From: JAWPMV01 sp038527215
Lineage (GTDB): Bacteria; Bacteroidota; Bacteroidia; J057
DNA length: 18,555 nt
Direction: 5' to 3'
Assembly: GCA_038527215.1 (NCBI GenBank)
Contig: JBCBGC010000154.1
Location: 1 to 18,555, forward strand
Positions 1-7,064 of this stretch are shown piece after piece. The stretch's first letter is position 1. Each line of letters starts with the position of its first letter. The notes below the pieces were generated by a model. It saw only the letters and a list, made by a program, of their open reading frames with translations. It was not told where the DNA came from and did no database searches. The position numbers were made by a program, and so were the translations under genes.

Positions 1-1359
1 TCCATACCTTCGTGAGCACTATCCACTATAATGAGGATTGAAACCCATGATGATAGGGGATTATCCTAGGCTATCTAGGCTTCGTGAGCACTATCCACTA
101 TAATGAGGATTGAAACAAGGCTTGGTGTTCAAGTGTAGATCCCAGACTCTCCTTCGTGAGCACTATCCACTATAATGAGGATTGAAACCATAACCAGCAT
201 TCAATGCAGCCTGTCCTTTTTTCTCTTCGTGAGCACTATCCACTATAATGAGGATTGAAACGTTCCGGGGAAGGCGTTTTCCCCGCATGTCGCCATCTGC
301 TTCGTGAGCACTATCCACTATAATGAGGATTGAAACTCAACGATAACAACGGCCCAATGATCTTCCAACTGCTTCGTGAGCACTATCCACTATAATGAGG
401 ATTGAAACTCGCTGAGATCTAGCTCCACCAACGCTGGATCCAAACTTCGTGAGCACTATCCACTATAATGAGGATTGAAACTTTCAAACTTGCTCTCCAC
501 TCGGGGAATATGCAAGCTTCGTGAGCACTATCCACTATAATGAGGATTGAAACATGACGACTGCAAGAACGGTCACCACGACTTCAGTATGCTTCGTGAG
601 CACTATCCACTATAATGAGGATTGAAACATATAGTTGATCTTATTCTTACTGTTTCCCAGAAGCAGCTTCGTGAGCACTATCCACTATAATGAGGATTGA
701 AACCCTGCTTATATGACCCCGTACCCGATGAAATACACCCTTCGTGAGCACTATCCACTATAATGAGGATTGAAACTCCTACCGTCGGGGTCTATAACAA
801 AGTGATAGCCTCTTCGTGAGCACCTTCCACTATAATGAGGATTGAAACCTCATGAATGTACCGTACAACCAGGTAACGGCGAAAAAGCTTCGTGAGCACC
901 TTCCACTATAATGAGGATTGAAACATCGGAAATGGTAACCTTCCAGCCGTCGACCCTAAAGCTTCGTGAGCACCTTCCACTATAATGAGGATTGAAACCC
1001 CCAACCACGCGGAATTGCATTCGTCCGACTGCTCTTCGTGAGCACCTTCCACTATAATGAGGATTGAAACCTCCCCCAATAAAGGACCCAAAGCTAAGGC
1101 TTCTGCTTCGTGAGCACCTTCCACTATAATGAGGATTGAAACCCGAATTGCCGGACTTGCTGATATACTTCTGTGGTCTTCGTGAGCACCTTCCACTATA
1201 ATGAGGATTGAAACTGAACTTGATTTAGGAAGTCATATCTATACGCCTGCTTCGTGAGCACTATCCACTATAATGAGGATTGAAACTCAAAATCCAAAAC
1301 GAGCAGGCCCCTATGTGCAGAACTTCGTGACCACCTTCCACTATAATGAGGATTGAAAC
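1..1359 (+). CRISPR. CRISPR array, distal part (19 repeats, leader outside window)
   Basis: Nineteen 37-nt direct repeats start at 8, 80, 152, 225, 300, 372, 445, 517, 592, 667, 740, 812, 888, 962, 1034, 1106, 1178, 1250 and 1323. Each begins CTTCGTGAGC and ends AGGATTGAAAC. The 18 complete spacers are 35-39 nt and all different; bases 1-7 are the tail of another spacer, so the array continues leftwards. The 3' end ATTGAAAC is the 8-nt handle typical of type III and several type I (I-A/B/D) crRNAs, which implies transcription of the + strand with the leader at the left. Decayed repeats at the right end agree with that polarity. Repeats at 812-1178 and at 1323 carry CACCTTCC instead of CACTATCC; the one at 1250 is canonical; the one at 1323 also has G9 changed to C. 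No cas gene lies in the window, so the subtype cannot be fixed. Confidence 0.98.
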
Positions 1360-1394
1360 GCTTTATTCTTCTGAGATCAAGGTTTCAGTTTGCA

Positions 1395-1431
1395 CATCAC
1401 AAGCCCTATCCCCTACAACGAGGATAAAAAA
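1395..1431 (+). repeat. Decayed terminal CRISPR repeat
   Basis: Exactly 35 nt (a normal spacer length) after the last clear repeat lies a 37-nt stretch matching the repeat at 26 of 37 positions, including CTATCC at positions 12-17 and GAGGAT at 26-31. Its 3' end has become an A-tract, so the ATTGAAAC handle is lost. That A-tract (1426-1432) also serves as the T-tract of the minus-strand terminator. It carries the canonical TA at positions 13-14, not the CT variant of its neighbours. Read as the oldest, degenerate repeat of the array; the spacing makes coincidence unlikely. Confidence 0.8.
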
Positions 1432-1457
1432 AGCCCCTGCCATCCGGCAGGGGCTTT
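1426..1457 (-). terminator. Rho-independent terminator of the 1483-2175 gene
   Basis: A perfect 12-bp stem (AAAGCCCCTGCC at 1430-1441 with GGCAGGGGCTTT at 1446-1457) closes a 4-nt loop. Read on the minus strand it is followed by seven T residues (complement of A1426-1432), so it ends the barrel-protein transcript 26 bp after its stop codon. On the + strand the hairpin is followed only by TTTAAC; it could still stop CRISPR transcription weakly. Confidence 0.9.
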
Positions 1458-1482
1458 AACATTAGCTATCGTGCTAAACACG

Positions 1483-2175
1483 CTAAAAGAATATACCTAA
1501 AGAAATGCCGGAGCGGAAAAATGGGATCAGGAGGCTGATTTCGGCTAGCAATTCATTGCCGGAGACAGAGTACTCCAGACGATCGCCGATAATGGGCAGA
1601 TCATTGATCTGCTGGCGGATGTCGTCTTCGATGCTGAGGATTTCGTCCGACACAAAGCGCCCGCTAAAGGCCTGAAAGTTGGCGCCCAGGCCGAGGAAGT
1701 ACCAGTCAATGGACACCCGCTCTTTGATGAGCCATTGGGTACCGAGTTGGAAACCCGCTCCCAGGGCGGTGGTGCTGAAATCTATATCGGCACTTTGTCC
1801 GTCATAAGATCCGGTAGCTGTGATATTTCGGTTACCAAAGCGGAGAAAAGGAGCGATATAAAAGCCCTGAGGGGCGCCTTTTTTGGCGCCATAAAAACGG
1901 TATTGCGGCGTAATAGAGAAACCAGATAAACTGACGGCGCCCGTGGTTCCCCCGGCACTCAGTTCGTCCGCCAGGGCATCCGAAGCCGCGCCTGGCAGGC
2001 CCAGAGAAAGGTTTAGGTTCACCGCTACAGATTGCCGGTCATTCGTCACATATTCATAGCCGATGGTCAGGTTGCGACCAGCCAGGCCCAGGGGATTGAC
2101 TTTGATACCGTGGGTCTGACCGAAAGCCTGTCCGAGGCTGGTCAGTAAAAGTAGGGAAACGAGCGTTCTAATCAT
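1483..2175 (-). CDS. Outer-membrane beta-barrel protein (DUF3575-like)
   Basis: A 230-residue exported protein. Residues 1-19 form a signal peptide ending in GQAFGQ. The mature start (KVNPLGL, then NLTIGYEY) is the pattern seen in small Bacteroidetes porin-like proteins of the DUF3575 type. The rest is alternating amphipathic strands rich in aromatic residues (QYRFYG, YIAPFLRFG), ending in an aromatic C-terminus (SLGIFF) as expected for a barrel inserted by the BAM machinery. Residues 180-205 form a hydrophilic, probably extracellular or periplasmic, loop. The gene has its own 3' terminator, and the terminator of the lipoprotein gene lies upstream, so it is probably a separate unit; I found no convincing promoter. 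Substrate or role is unknown. Barrel nature is well supported, the family name is from memory. Confidence 0.75.
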   Translation of the reverse strand: MIRTLVSLLLLTSLGQAFGQTHGIKVNPLGLAGRNLTIGYEYVTNDRQSVAVNLNLSLGLPGAASDALADELSAGGTTGAVSLSGFSITPQYRFYGAKKGAPQGFYIAPFLRFGNRNITATGSYDGQSADIDFSTTALGAGFQLGTQWLIKERVSIDWYFLGLGANFQAFSGRFVSDEILSIEDDIRQQINDLPIIGDRLEYSVSGNELLAEISLLIPFFRSGISLGIFF

Positions 2176-2214
2176 GAAAAAATGAATTGAAGGATAAAAA
2201 AATTGTGTTTTCAG

Positions 2215-2243
2215 AAAAAAGGGGAGGACAGCAAGTCCTCCCC
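2215..2243 (-). terminator. Rho-independent terminator of the lipoprotein operon
   Basis: A 9-bp GC-rich stem (GGGGAGGAC 2221-2229 with GTCCTCCCC 2235-2243) has a 5-nt loop. On the minus strand six T residues follow (complement of A2215-2220). It sits 67 bp beyond the stop codon of the lipoprotein gene and separates that gene from the barrel-protein gene at 1483-2175. Confidence 0.88.
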
Positions 2244-2309
2244 CACCAAGAATGCATCCCTAATAGAAGGATAGATGGTTCTTACATTCCTTTGGGTAGC
2301 TCCCAGCCG

Positions 2310-2837
2310 CTATTGAATGATTTCTACCTGGTTCAGGCTGCCTTTAATGGAGAGAGAATCGGTGTCATCATAGATGTTGTAAAGCCATAGGGAAAAGCTG
2401 GCAGAGATTTCCAGGGCTTCCAGGTCCAGTTGCGTTACCTTAGCCTGTCCTCCATAGGTGTAATAAACCGCGGTCGAAGGGTCATCCGTGTAGGTTGCAT
2501 AGCAGATGCGCTTTCCCGTATTGTTTCCGAGGGTCAGCTCAGCCTCTTCCAGAATGTCAAAGGCCGGCCCTTCAAAGTTTCCTTCATCAGCCAGGAAATT
2601 CAGGGTGAAGAGCTTGCTGCCCTCGGTGAGCTGGATGATGTTTGTCATATCCAGGCCAAAGACCGTCCCATCCTGGTAGATGGCAGTGGCAGCGCTGGTG
2701 AAAGTTTGGTTTTCAATCTCCAGCGAGATTTCTCCTTTAGAGGCTTTGGGTACGCCATCGGGGTTACAGGCTAGCCAGCAAAAGCTCACCAATATCATCA
2801 GCCACAAGCCGAATAGGGTAGGTCGTATGTGAAACAT
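2310..2837 (-). CDS. Predicted lipoprotein of unknown function (DUF6252-like)
   Basis: A 175-residue protein with a lipoprotein signal: positive N-terminus, hydrophobic core and a lipobox WLAC with the modified cysteine at residue 24, followed by N-P-D. The mature part opens with the pattern GEISLEIENQTF and contains short beta strands and a central KRICYATYTDD segment. This resembles small Bacteroidetes lipoproteins of the DUF6252 type that form a beta-sandwich, but the resemblance is weak. It starts only 15 bp after the stop of the upstream barrel gene (2853-3404) and is followed by a strong terminator, so the two are almost certainly co-transcribed. It is presumably tethered to the outer membrane. 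No catalytic motif is visible. Confidence 0.78.
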   Translation of the reverse strand: MFHIRPTLFGLWLMILVSFCWLACNPDGVPKASKGEISLEIENQTFTSAATAIYQDGTVFGLDMTNIIQLTEGSKLFTLNFLADEGNFEGPAFDILEEAELTLGNNTGKRICYATYTDDPSTAVYYTYGGQAKVTQLDLEALEISASFSLWLYNIYDDTDSLSIKGSLNQVEIIQ

Positions 2838-2852
2838 ATATTTAGGATTATA

Positions 2853-3404
2853 TTATTTGCGGAATACCACGCCCACACTGAGGCCATTTACGCCGATGGC
2901 GGTTTTGCCGCCTTCTATGGTCAGGCCGAAGCGATCCCCAATGAAGTAGCGCGCCCCACCGATCAGGCCCCAATAGGACTGACCATCTACATAGTCCGAG
3001 AAGCGATCAAAATTTTCTACCAGGCCACTGAAGCCCCCAAAAGTGATCAGGTATCCGACCGTAAGGCCGACAAATACTTCTAGTTCTTCTGGCAGGGGCA
3101 GCGGCTCGTCCATGGCAGCATCGATGATTTCCACCAGGTTTCCTTCAGCCCGTAAACCAGCTCCAAGGAAATGGGAGAAAAATTGCTGATAGCCAAAGCT
3201 GGGACCGAGTCGGGCAAACTCGCTAAGGCTTCCCACCCGAGTGTAATTCAGGTTGGGAATGGACACGTCCCCGACATTGCGCAGACCAATGGTCAGCGAG
3301 GTACGTTTGCCAGGTTTCTTGGGCGGGTCCGGGACCAGGTCCTGAGCCCAAACGGAACTGCCTAAGAAGGCTAACAGGACGAGAAAGCTGATGGTGTTTT
3401 TCAT
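2853..3404 (-). CDS. Small outer-membrane beta-barrel protein
   Basis: A 183-residue exported protein. I chose the ATG at 3404 because it is followed at once by a good signal peptide (MKNTISFLVLLAFLGSSVWA, then QD); the reading frame is open to 3518, but that extension (rich in Cys, Arg and Ser) would place the signal sequence internally. After a Pro/Lys-rich linker (PDPPKKPGK) come paired strands (SLTIGLRNVG, GLRAEGNLVEI, VFVGLTVGYLITFG, GLIGGARYFIGDRFGLTIEGG) and a terminal GVVFRK, typical of 8-strand Bacteroidetes barrels. It is the first gene of a two-gene unit with the lipoprotein 15 bp downstream, so the two may act together in the envelope. Function unknown. Confidence 0.75.
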   Translation of the reverse strand: MKNTISFLVLLAFLGSSVWAQDLVPDPPKKPGKRTSLTIGLRNVGDVSIPNLNYTRVGSLSEFARLGPSFGYQQFFSHFLGAGLRAEGNLVEIIDAAMDEPLPLPEELEVFVGLTVGYLITFGGFSGLVENFDRFSDYVDGQSYWGLIGGARYFIGDRFGLTIEGGKTAIGVNGLSVGVVFRK

Positions 3405-3567
3405 GATAAATGCAGAAAGGTTAATGAGGCAACAGATGAAAAGAACGAGGCGGGCTGAAGGCTGAGCCTCCCGGATTGGGAAGGCACTGTTGATCAGCAA
3501 GCCCTGGCAAGGAGTCATAATTCCGCCACGCTTTCAAACACGCTTTTGGTCCATTGTTAAGGGAATT

Positions 3568-3595
3568 TTGCGCTGCTTTTATCCCTGAACCTTTG
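3568..3595 (+). promoter_or_regulatory. Possible promoter for the 3697-5085 gene
   Basis: The region 3405-3696 (292 bp) between two divergent genes has no gene I can support. Within it, TTTTG ending at 3570, a 17-nt gap and AACCTTTG (3588-3595) resemble the Bacteroidetes TTG / TAnnTTTG promoter, with one mismatch in the -7 box and a short spacer. Tentative. Confidence 0.3.
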
Positions 3596-3696
3596 AAGAA
3601 TCGTTATATTCAACCTTTAGGACCATTATGCCCATGTTTCCCTTTGGTTGGATTAACAGGATAGATGGACGTTGTTAATAAAAAAGGACTGGGAGC

Positions 3697-5085
3697 ATGG
3701 AGAACATTTCTCAATGGAAAGCCTTTCGCCTGCTGGAAATCCTGAGTAAGGCGGAGAGAAAGGTATTTTTTCAGGCGTGGACCGGCAGCCCCGGCGCGCA
3801 ACAGTTGCTCAGCCATATGCTCTATGTGTTGGGAGACAAGAAGTTGGGACAAAAAGACCCAGCAGGCCTGAGTCAATCCGAGGGTTCCTGGCGGGTGTTC
3901 GCCAGTGAAATCACCAAAGCCCTGGAAGTTTTTCTGGCGCAGGAAGAACTCAAAAAGGACCGCTTCCTGGCAGACCGGCTGCTACTAAAAAGGCTCAATC
4001 AAGCCAAAGCCTACCACCTATTCGATCCCTATGCCAAAGCTGCTCAAAACCGACTAGCCAAATCAGGCGAAAGGGGGCCTGAATACTATCAGCATCTTTT
4101 GCAATTCCATACAGAAATTCAATCTCGCTCCGTGAGTAGTTCGGGCCGGGGCGCCATGGAACCCTTACAAGCTGCCTGGCAAGCCCATGAGACCTATACC
4201 TGGCAGAATACTTTGCATTTGCTGACCATTTTGACCAACCAAAATCGGGTTACCCGGGAAGCCTTCGTCCCGCCAGCCTGGTCCCAAAACCTGGTGGAGC
4301 AAATCGAAGCCCTTCCCCTGGCCCGGCAAGGAGCCCTGGTTCATTTGTTCTTACAAGCCTATAAACTAGCTCAGGGTGAAAAAACGGACCTACCGGCTTT
4401 GGGAAAACGCATTCGAGAGGAGGCACCCCAGCTGCCCCGGGTGTTGCAACAGGACTTCTATTTTTTGCTCTACAATCAATTGATCAACAAAAGCTGGCAG
4501 GACCCTGGGCCGGAAACCTATCTCTTCCTGAAAGGCTGGCTTCAAGAGGGTTTCGAAAAAAAATTGTGGCAAGTAGAAGGGCATCTGCCGTTTTTGATAT
4601 TCCTAACCTGGCTCAGGGTACATTTTTACCTACAAGATCCGGAACATATCGAAGCCTCCTTCTCGGCTCACCTGCAAACCCTCGCACCTGCCTATCGGGA
4701 ACAAGCCAAGCACTTTGGGCAAGGCTTTATCGCTTACGCCAAAGGAGATTATCAGACGGTGCTGAATGCCGACCTTTATTTAGAGAAGCAACCTTTGCGG
4801 TCTTTGCAGGCCAGCTATCAATTCCTATTGCTACAAGCCTGCTATCACTTAGGGGATGATGAACAACTCGAAAGAAAGCTCAGAAATTTTTCGCAATGGT
4901 TGCAACGGCAACCCCAGGCTTCTTTGAAACGCCTCTCTACCTATCAGCTTCGGCTGAATACTTTTCGGAAATTTATCAAACAGAAGACCGACCAGGAGGA
5001 AGCTGCTTTTTACCAGGAATTGGAGAGCAGCGCACTGCCTTTTCATGCCAGGACCTTTTTCCTTAAAGCCCGAAAAAAACGATAG
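3697..5085 (+). CDS. All-helical protein of unknown function
   Basis: A 462-residue soluble protein with no signal peptide or membrane segment. The sequence is almost entirely amphipathic helices rich in Leu, Gln, Glu and Ala, with helix pairs that look like irregular TPR/HAT-type solenoid repeats (for example the stretch around residues 325-400, including FIAYAKGDYQTVLN and LLLQACYHLGDDEQ). The N-terminus (LLEILSKAERKVFFQAW, then a short segment and LYVLGDKKL) follows a pattern I associate with hypothetical proteins of Saprospiria that start with a 'layer' of helices capping the solenoid, but I cannot name a family. No catalytic motif is seen. The ATG at 3697 follows GGACTGGGAGC. It stands alone on its strand and converges with the secreted-protein gene 49 bp downstream. 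A scaffold or protein-protein interaction role is a guess. Confidence 0.75.
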   Translation: MENISQWKAFRLLEILSKAERKVFFQAWTGSPGAQQLLSHMLYVLGDKKLGQKDPAGLSQSEGSWRVFASEITKALEVFLAQEELKKDRFLADRLLLKRLNQAKAYHLFDPYAKAAQNRLAKSGERGPEYYQHLLQFHTEIQSRSVSSSGRGAMEPLQAAWQAHETYTWQNTLHLLTILTNQNRVTREAFVPPAWSQNLVEQIEALPLARQGALVHLFLQAYKLAQGEKTDLPALGKRIREEAPQLPRVLQQDFYFLLYNQLINKSWQDPGPETYLFLKGWLQEGFEKKLWQVEGHLPFLIFLTWLRVHFYLQDPEHIEASFSAHLQTLAPAYREQAKHFGQGFIAYAKGDYQTVLNADLYLEKQPLRSLQASYQFLLLQACYHLGDDEQLERKLRNFSQWLQRQPQASLKRLSTYQLRLNTFRKFIKQKTDQEEAAFYQELESSALPFHARTFFLKARKKR

Positions 5086-5134
5086 CCCCCTGCCCAACGG
5101 ACAGAGAGCTACCAAACAACCGCAAAATGTTAGC

Positions 5135-5788
5135 TTAAGGAAGCTTCAGCCATCGAAGAGGCGACCAGTTGGACCGCCCTTCCGGCAACAGCCAATAGCT
5201 TCCAGCAGGTAGGTGGGGAAGCGAAATCCTGTTCTTACCTGCTATGACCTCAAATCGGGCCATGGTTCTTCCTTGCACATCTACCGCTTTGACGGATAAC
5301 GGATGCTCCACGGTTTCAGGCAGAGCAATCAGAAGATCCCGAGAGGGGTTGTGCTGTAGGGACCACTGCTGAGCGGTAGGAAGGAAACGGCCACTCCGAC
5401 CTTCCAGGTCTTCCAGGGTAATCAGGGGACCGGTAGCCATCAGGCCATAGCCACTGATCAGTCCCTGATAGCGGGTAATAATCAGGGTCAGCTCGGTCTG
5501 TGCGGGATTCACACTCACGGTATAATCCCAGTCCTCTCCTTGAGTCCCGTAGGCCACCCAGGAGGAAAAAGTCCAGGGCCCATACTGATCAATGATTTCT
5601 CCGGCGGGTACTTCAATGGTCAGGCTCACACTGCTCACTGGCCCAAAAGGCTGGTTCACCGTCCCGGCACTCCAAGTGACTGTGTACGCGAAAGGACGGT
5701 TTTGTGTCAGTTGACCGGTCTGCGCAATAGCGCTCAGGTTAAGGCATAGAATGCCCAGGCCTATAAATAGGCTTTTTACGGTTTTCAT
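5135..5788 (-). CDS. Secreted protein with probable type IX secretion C-terminal domain
   Basis: A 217-residue exported protein: signal peptide at residues 1-22 (ending SAIAQ), then a beta-rich region of about 110 residues (YTVTWSAGTVNQPFG and VSLTIEVPAGEIIDQYG) without a motif I recognise. Residues about 141-217 have the layout of the T9SS type A sorting domain: NPSRDLLIALP, a DVQGRTMARFE turn, ISLPHLPAGSYWLL and a final basic strand (LRWLKLP). In known systems this tail directs passage through the type IX secretion channel and is cleaved. The tail is somewhat degenerate (the final motif is usually K-hydrophobic-hydrophobic-K), so the sorting call is probable, not certain. Its gene lies alone on the minus strand and diverges from the HTH/PLD-like pair across a 360-bp AT-rich gap. 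Confidence 0.7.
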   Translation of the reverse strand: MKTVKSLFIGLGILCLNLSAIAQTGQLTQNRPFAYTVTWSAGTVNQPFGPVSSVSLTIEVPAGEIIDQYGPWTFSSWVAYGTQGEDWDYTVSVNPAQTELTLIITRYQGLISGYGLMATGPLITLEDLEGRSGRFLPTAQQWSLQHNPSRDLLIALPETVEHPLSVKAVDVQGRTMARFEVIAGKNRISLPHLPAGSYWLLPEGRSNWSPLRWLKLP

Positions 5789-6050
5789 CTTTTTTTCTTT
5801 AAATGATTATTTAGGATTCAGTTCAAGAATCAGGAAGGAGCTCTGCTTGGTAATGCTAGTCGACAATCACCAACCGAAGAGAACTCAATTCTAATCATGA
5901 TCGAATCATTTGAACAATCACAAATCAAACTGATAAAAACACCCTATACAACTCATTATACATGTTTATTGGCCATTTTTCACAAGACACGATACTCTGT
6001 CAAAGATTACGATAGTCTCTTGAAAATTATCATGAAATATCCTATCAATG

Positions 6051-6078
6051 TTATTCAATCATGATATAACTTGAATAA
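6051..6078. promoter_or_regulatory. Inverted repeat overlapping promoter (candidate operator)
   Basis: Perfect 8-bp arms TTATTCAA (6051-6058) and TTGAATAA (6071-6078) are separated by 12 nt that contain a TCATGA palindrome. The right arm includes the TTG that serves as the -33 element of the promoter, so a protein bound here would compete with RNA polymerase. Inferred from sequence only. Confidence 0.5.
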
Positions 6079-6101
6079 TTCATGATTTGACATTACATTT
6101 G
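6071..6101 (+). promoter_or_regulatory. Bacteroidetes-type promoter of the 6149-9869 pair
   Basis: TTG at 6071-6073, a 20-nt spacer and TACATTTG at 6094-6101 match the Bacteroidetes consensus TTG (-33) / TAnnTTTG (-7) at every defined position. Transcription would begin near 6107, giving a leader of about 40 nt before the ATG at 6149. A TCATGA palindrome (6080-6085) lies between the two boxes. Confidence 0.7.
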
Positions 6102-6148
6102 GTACCATCAATTACTGCCATACTTTCGAAAACAATAATCCTAAAACT

Positions 6149-7000
6149 ATGAGCAAACAACTTTCGGCAGCCATCAAGTTGTTTCGAATCCTTTATCCGG
6201 ATTGGAAACTTAAATATGATTGGCCTTTTGAGGGAACCTCTCTTGCTACCCTCCATAAAGTGGCTACTACAGACTGGGAGATCAAGATTTCGGAATCGTA
6301 CTTTTATGCCGCCATTCGGGATCCGGAACATCAGAAATCTCAACGACTCTTGATTAAGCTGGACGCTTTACATAACAAGGAGGGATACCATTATGATGAG
6401 AGAAAGGAGAAATACATAAAAACTCCTTCTAACACAGAAGATTTTTATGAGCCTATCAAAGCTGAGGACTTAAGCAGATTTTTCCAAGAAGCTCTTATGG
6501 AAAAAAATCCTACAGCAAAATTACTCACCACCTACATGGGTAATTGTCTTGAGTTGGAACCCTGTATTGAAAAGATGATAGTTGAAGGTATGGATCTGAC
6601 CATCTTGCTCGCCCATCCAGATGGAGAATGGGCACGGTACCGGAACCAGTACCCCCACCCTAAGCACATGATTGACATTTCTTCACAAGTGAAAAGCGAA
6701 TTGAAAATCTTGTATTCTATCAGTGAAAGTCATGAGTTTACCCCTAACCTGAAGGTTGGATTATATCATGGCATGACTCCGGAATGCATGTACATTTTTA
6801 ACCAAGATTATTATTACTCAGGTTTCAGTGCCCGACAGTTTGCCATTCATTCAAAATTTCACCACAGCAGGTATCCTGAACCAAAAGCGATTGAGCGAGA
6901 AAAAGACTTTGCTTTTCTCCTAGCCAAAAGTGAAATGGTCATCCCTAATCCGAATCCTGAATACTTGAATAATTTTTTTGACAGGAAGGTAGTTCAGTAG
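6149..7000 (+). CDS. HTH-like plus PLD-like (non-HKD) protein, unknown
   Basis: A 283-residue soluble protein, first gene of a probable two-gene operon (64 bp to the next). Residues about 40-78 (ISESYFYAAIRDPEHQ followed by LLIKLDALHNK) look like a small helix-turn-helix with a recognition-helix pattern. Residues about 118-262 form an alpha/beta module: a strand LLTTYMGN, helix ELEPCIEKMIVEG, strand LTILLAHPDGEWARYR, then strands LKILYSISE, LKVGLYHG and CMYIFNQDYYYSGF. This order matches the PLD-like module of transcription-regulator-like proteins (DUF5919-like) and parallels residues 126-275 of the neighbouring 934-residue protein. No HxKxxxxD catalytic motif is visible, so it is more likely a sensor or binding fold than a phospholipase. 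The likely role is as a regulator or sensor partner of the next gene, but no function is known to me. Confidence 0.7.
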   Translation: MSKQLSAAIKLFRILYPDWKLKYDWPFEGTSLATLHKVATTDWEIKISESYFYAAIRDPEHQKSQRLLIKLDALHNKEGYHYDERKEKYIKTPSNTEDFYEPIKAEDLSRFFQEALMEKNPTAKLLTTYMGNCLELEPCIEKMIVEGMDLTILLAHPDGEWARYRNQYPHPKHMIDISSQVKSELKILYSISESHEFTPNLKVGLYHGMTPECMYIFNQDYYYSGFSARQFAIHSKFHHSRYPEPKAIEREKDFAFLLAKSEMVIPNPNPEYLNNFFDRKVVQ

Positions 7001-7064
7001 GCCTCCTTTCACCTTTTCATAAGTCTTCTTTTTCACTCCTTATAGTCAACCAAAGCATCTTCAT

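Larger units (their letters stand above)
5789..6148. promoter_or_regulatory. AT-rich 360-bp intergenic control region
   Basis: No gene is supported here. It is visibly richer in A+T than the flanking genes and contains four TCATGA palindromes at 5895-5900, 6030-6035, 6059-6064 and 6080-6085; two of them (5894-5901 and 6058-6065) extend to ATCATGAT. The last two flank or lie inside the promoter of the + strand gene pair. Such repeated dyads near a promoter suggest binding sites of a dimeric regulator, possibly one encoded by the pair itself. Confidence 0.55.

Noticed and set aside
906..1196. 96-codon minus-strand open frame across the CRISPR array
   Set aside because: Its translation repeats VSILIIVEGAHE at each repeat; it is a by-product of CRISPR repeats in frame, not a gene.
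3405..3518. N-terminal extension of the barrel gene ending at 2853
   Set aside because: It would place a perfect signal peptide internally; the ATG at 3404 is far better.
5086..5134. Possible shared terminator between the convergent genes ending at 5085 and 5135
   Set aside because: Only a short GAAGCTTC palindrome is present; no GC-rich stem with a T-run.
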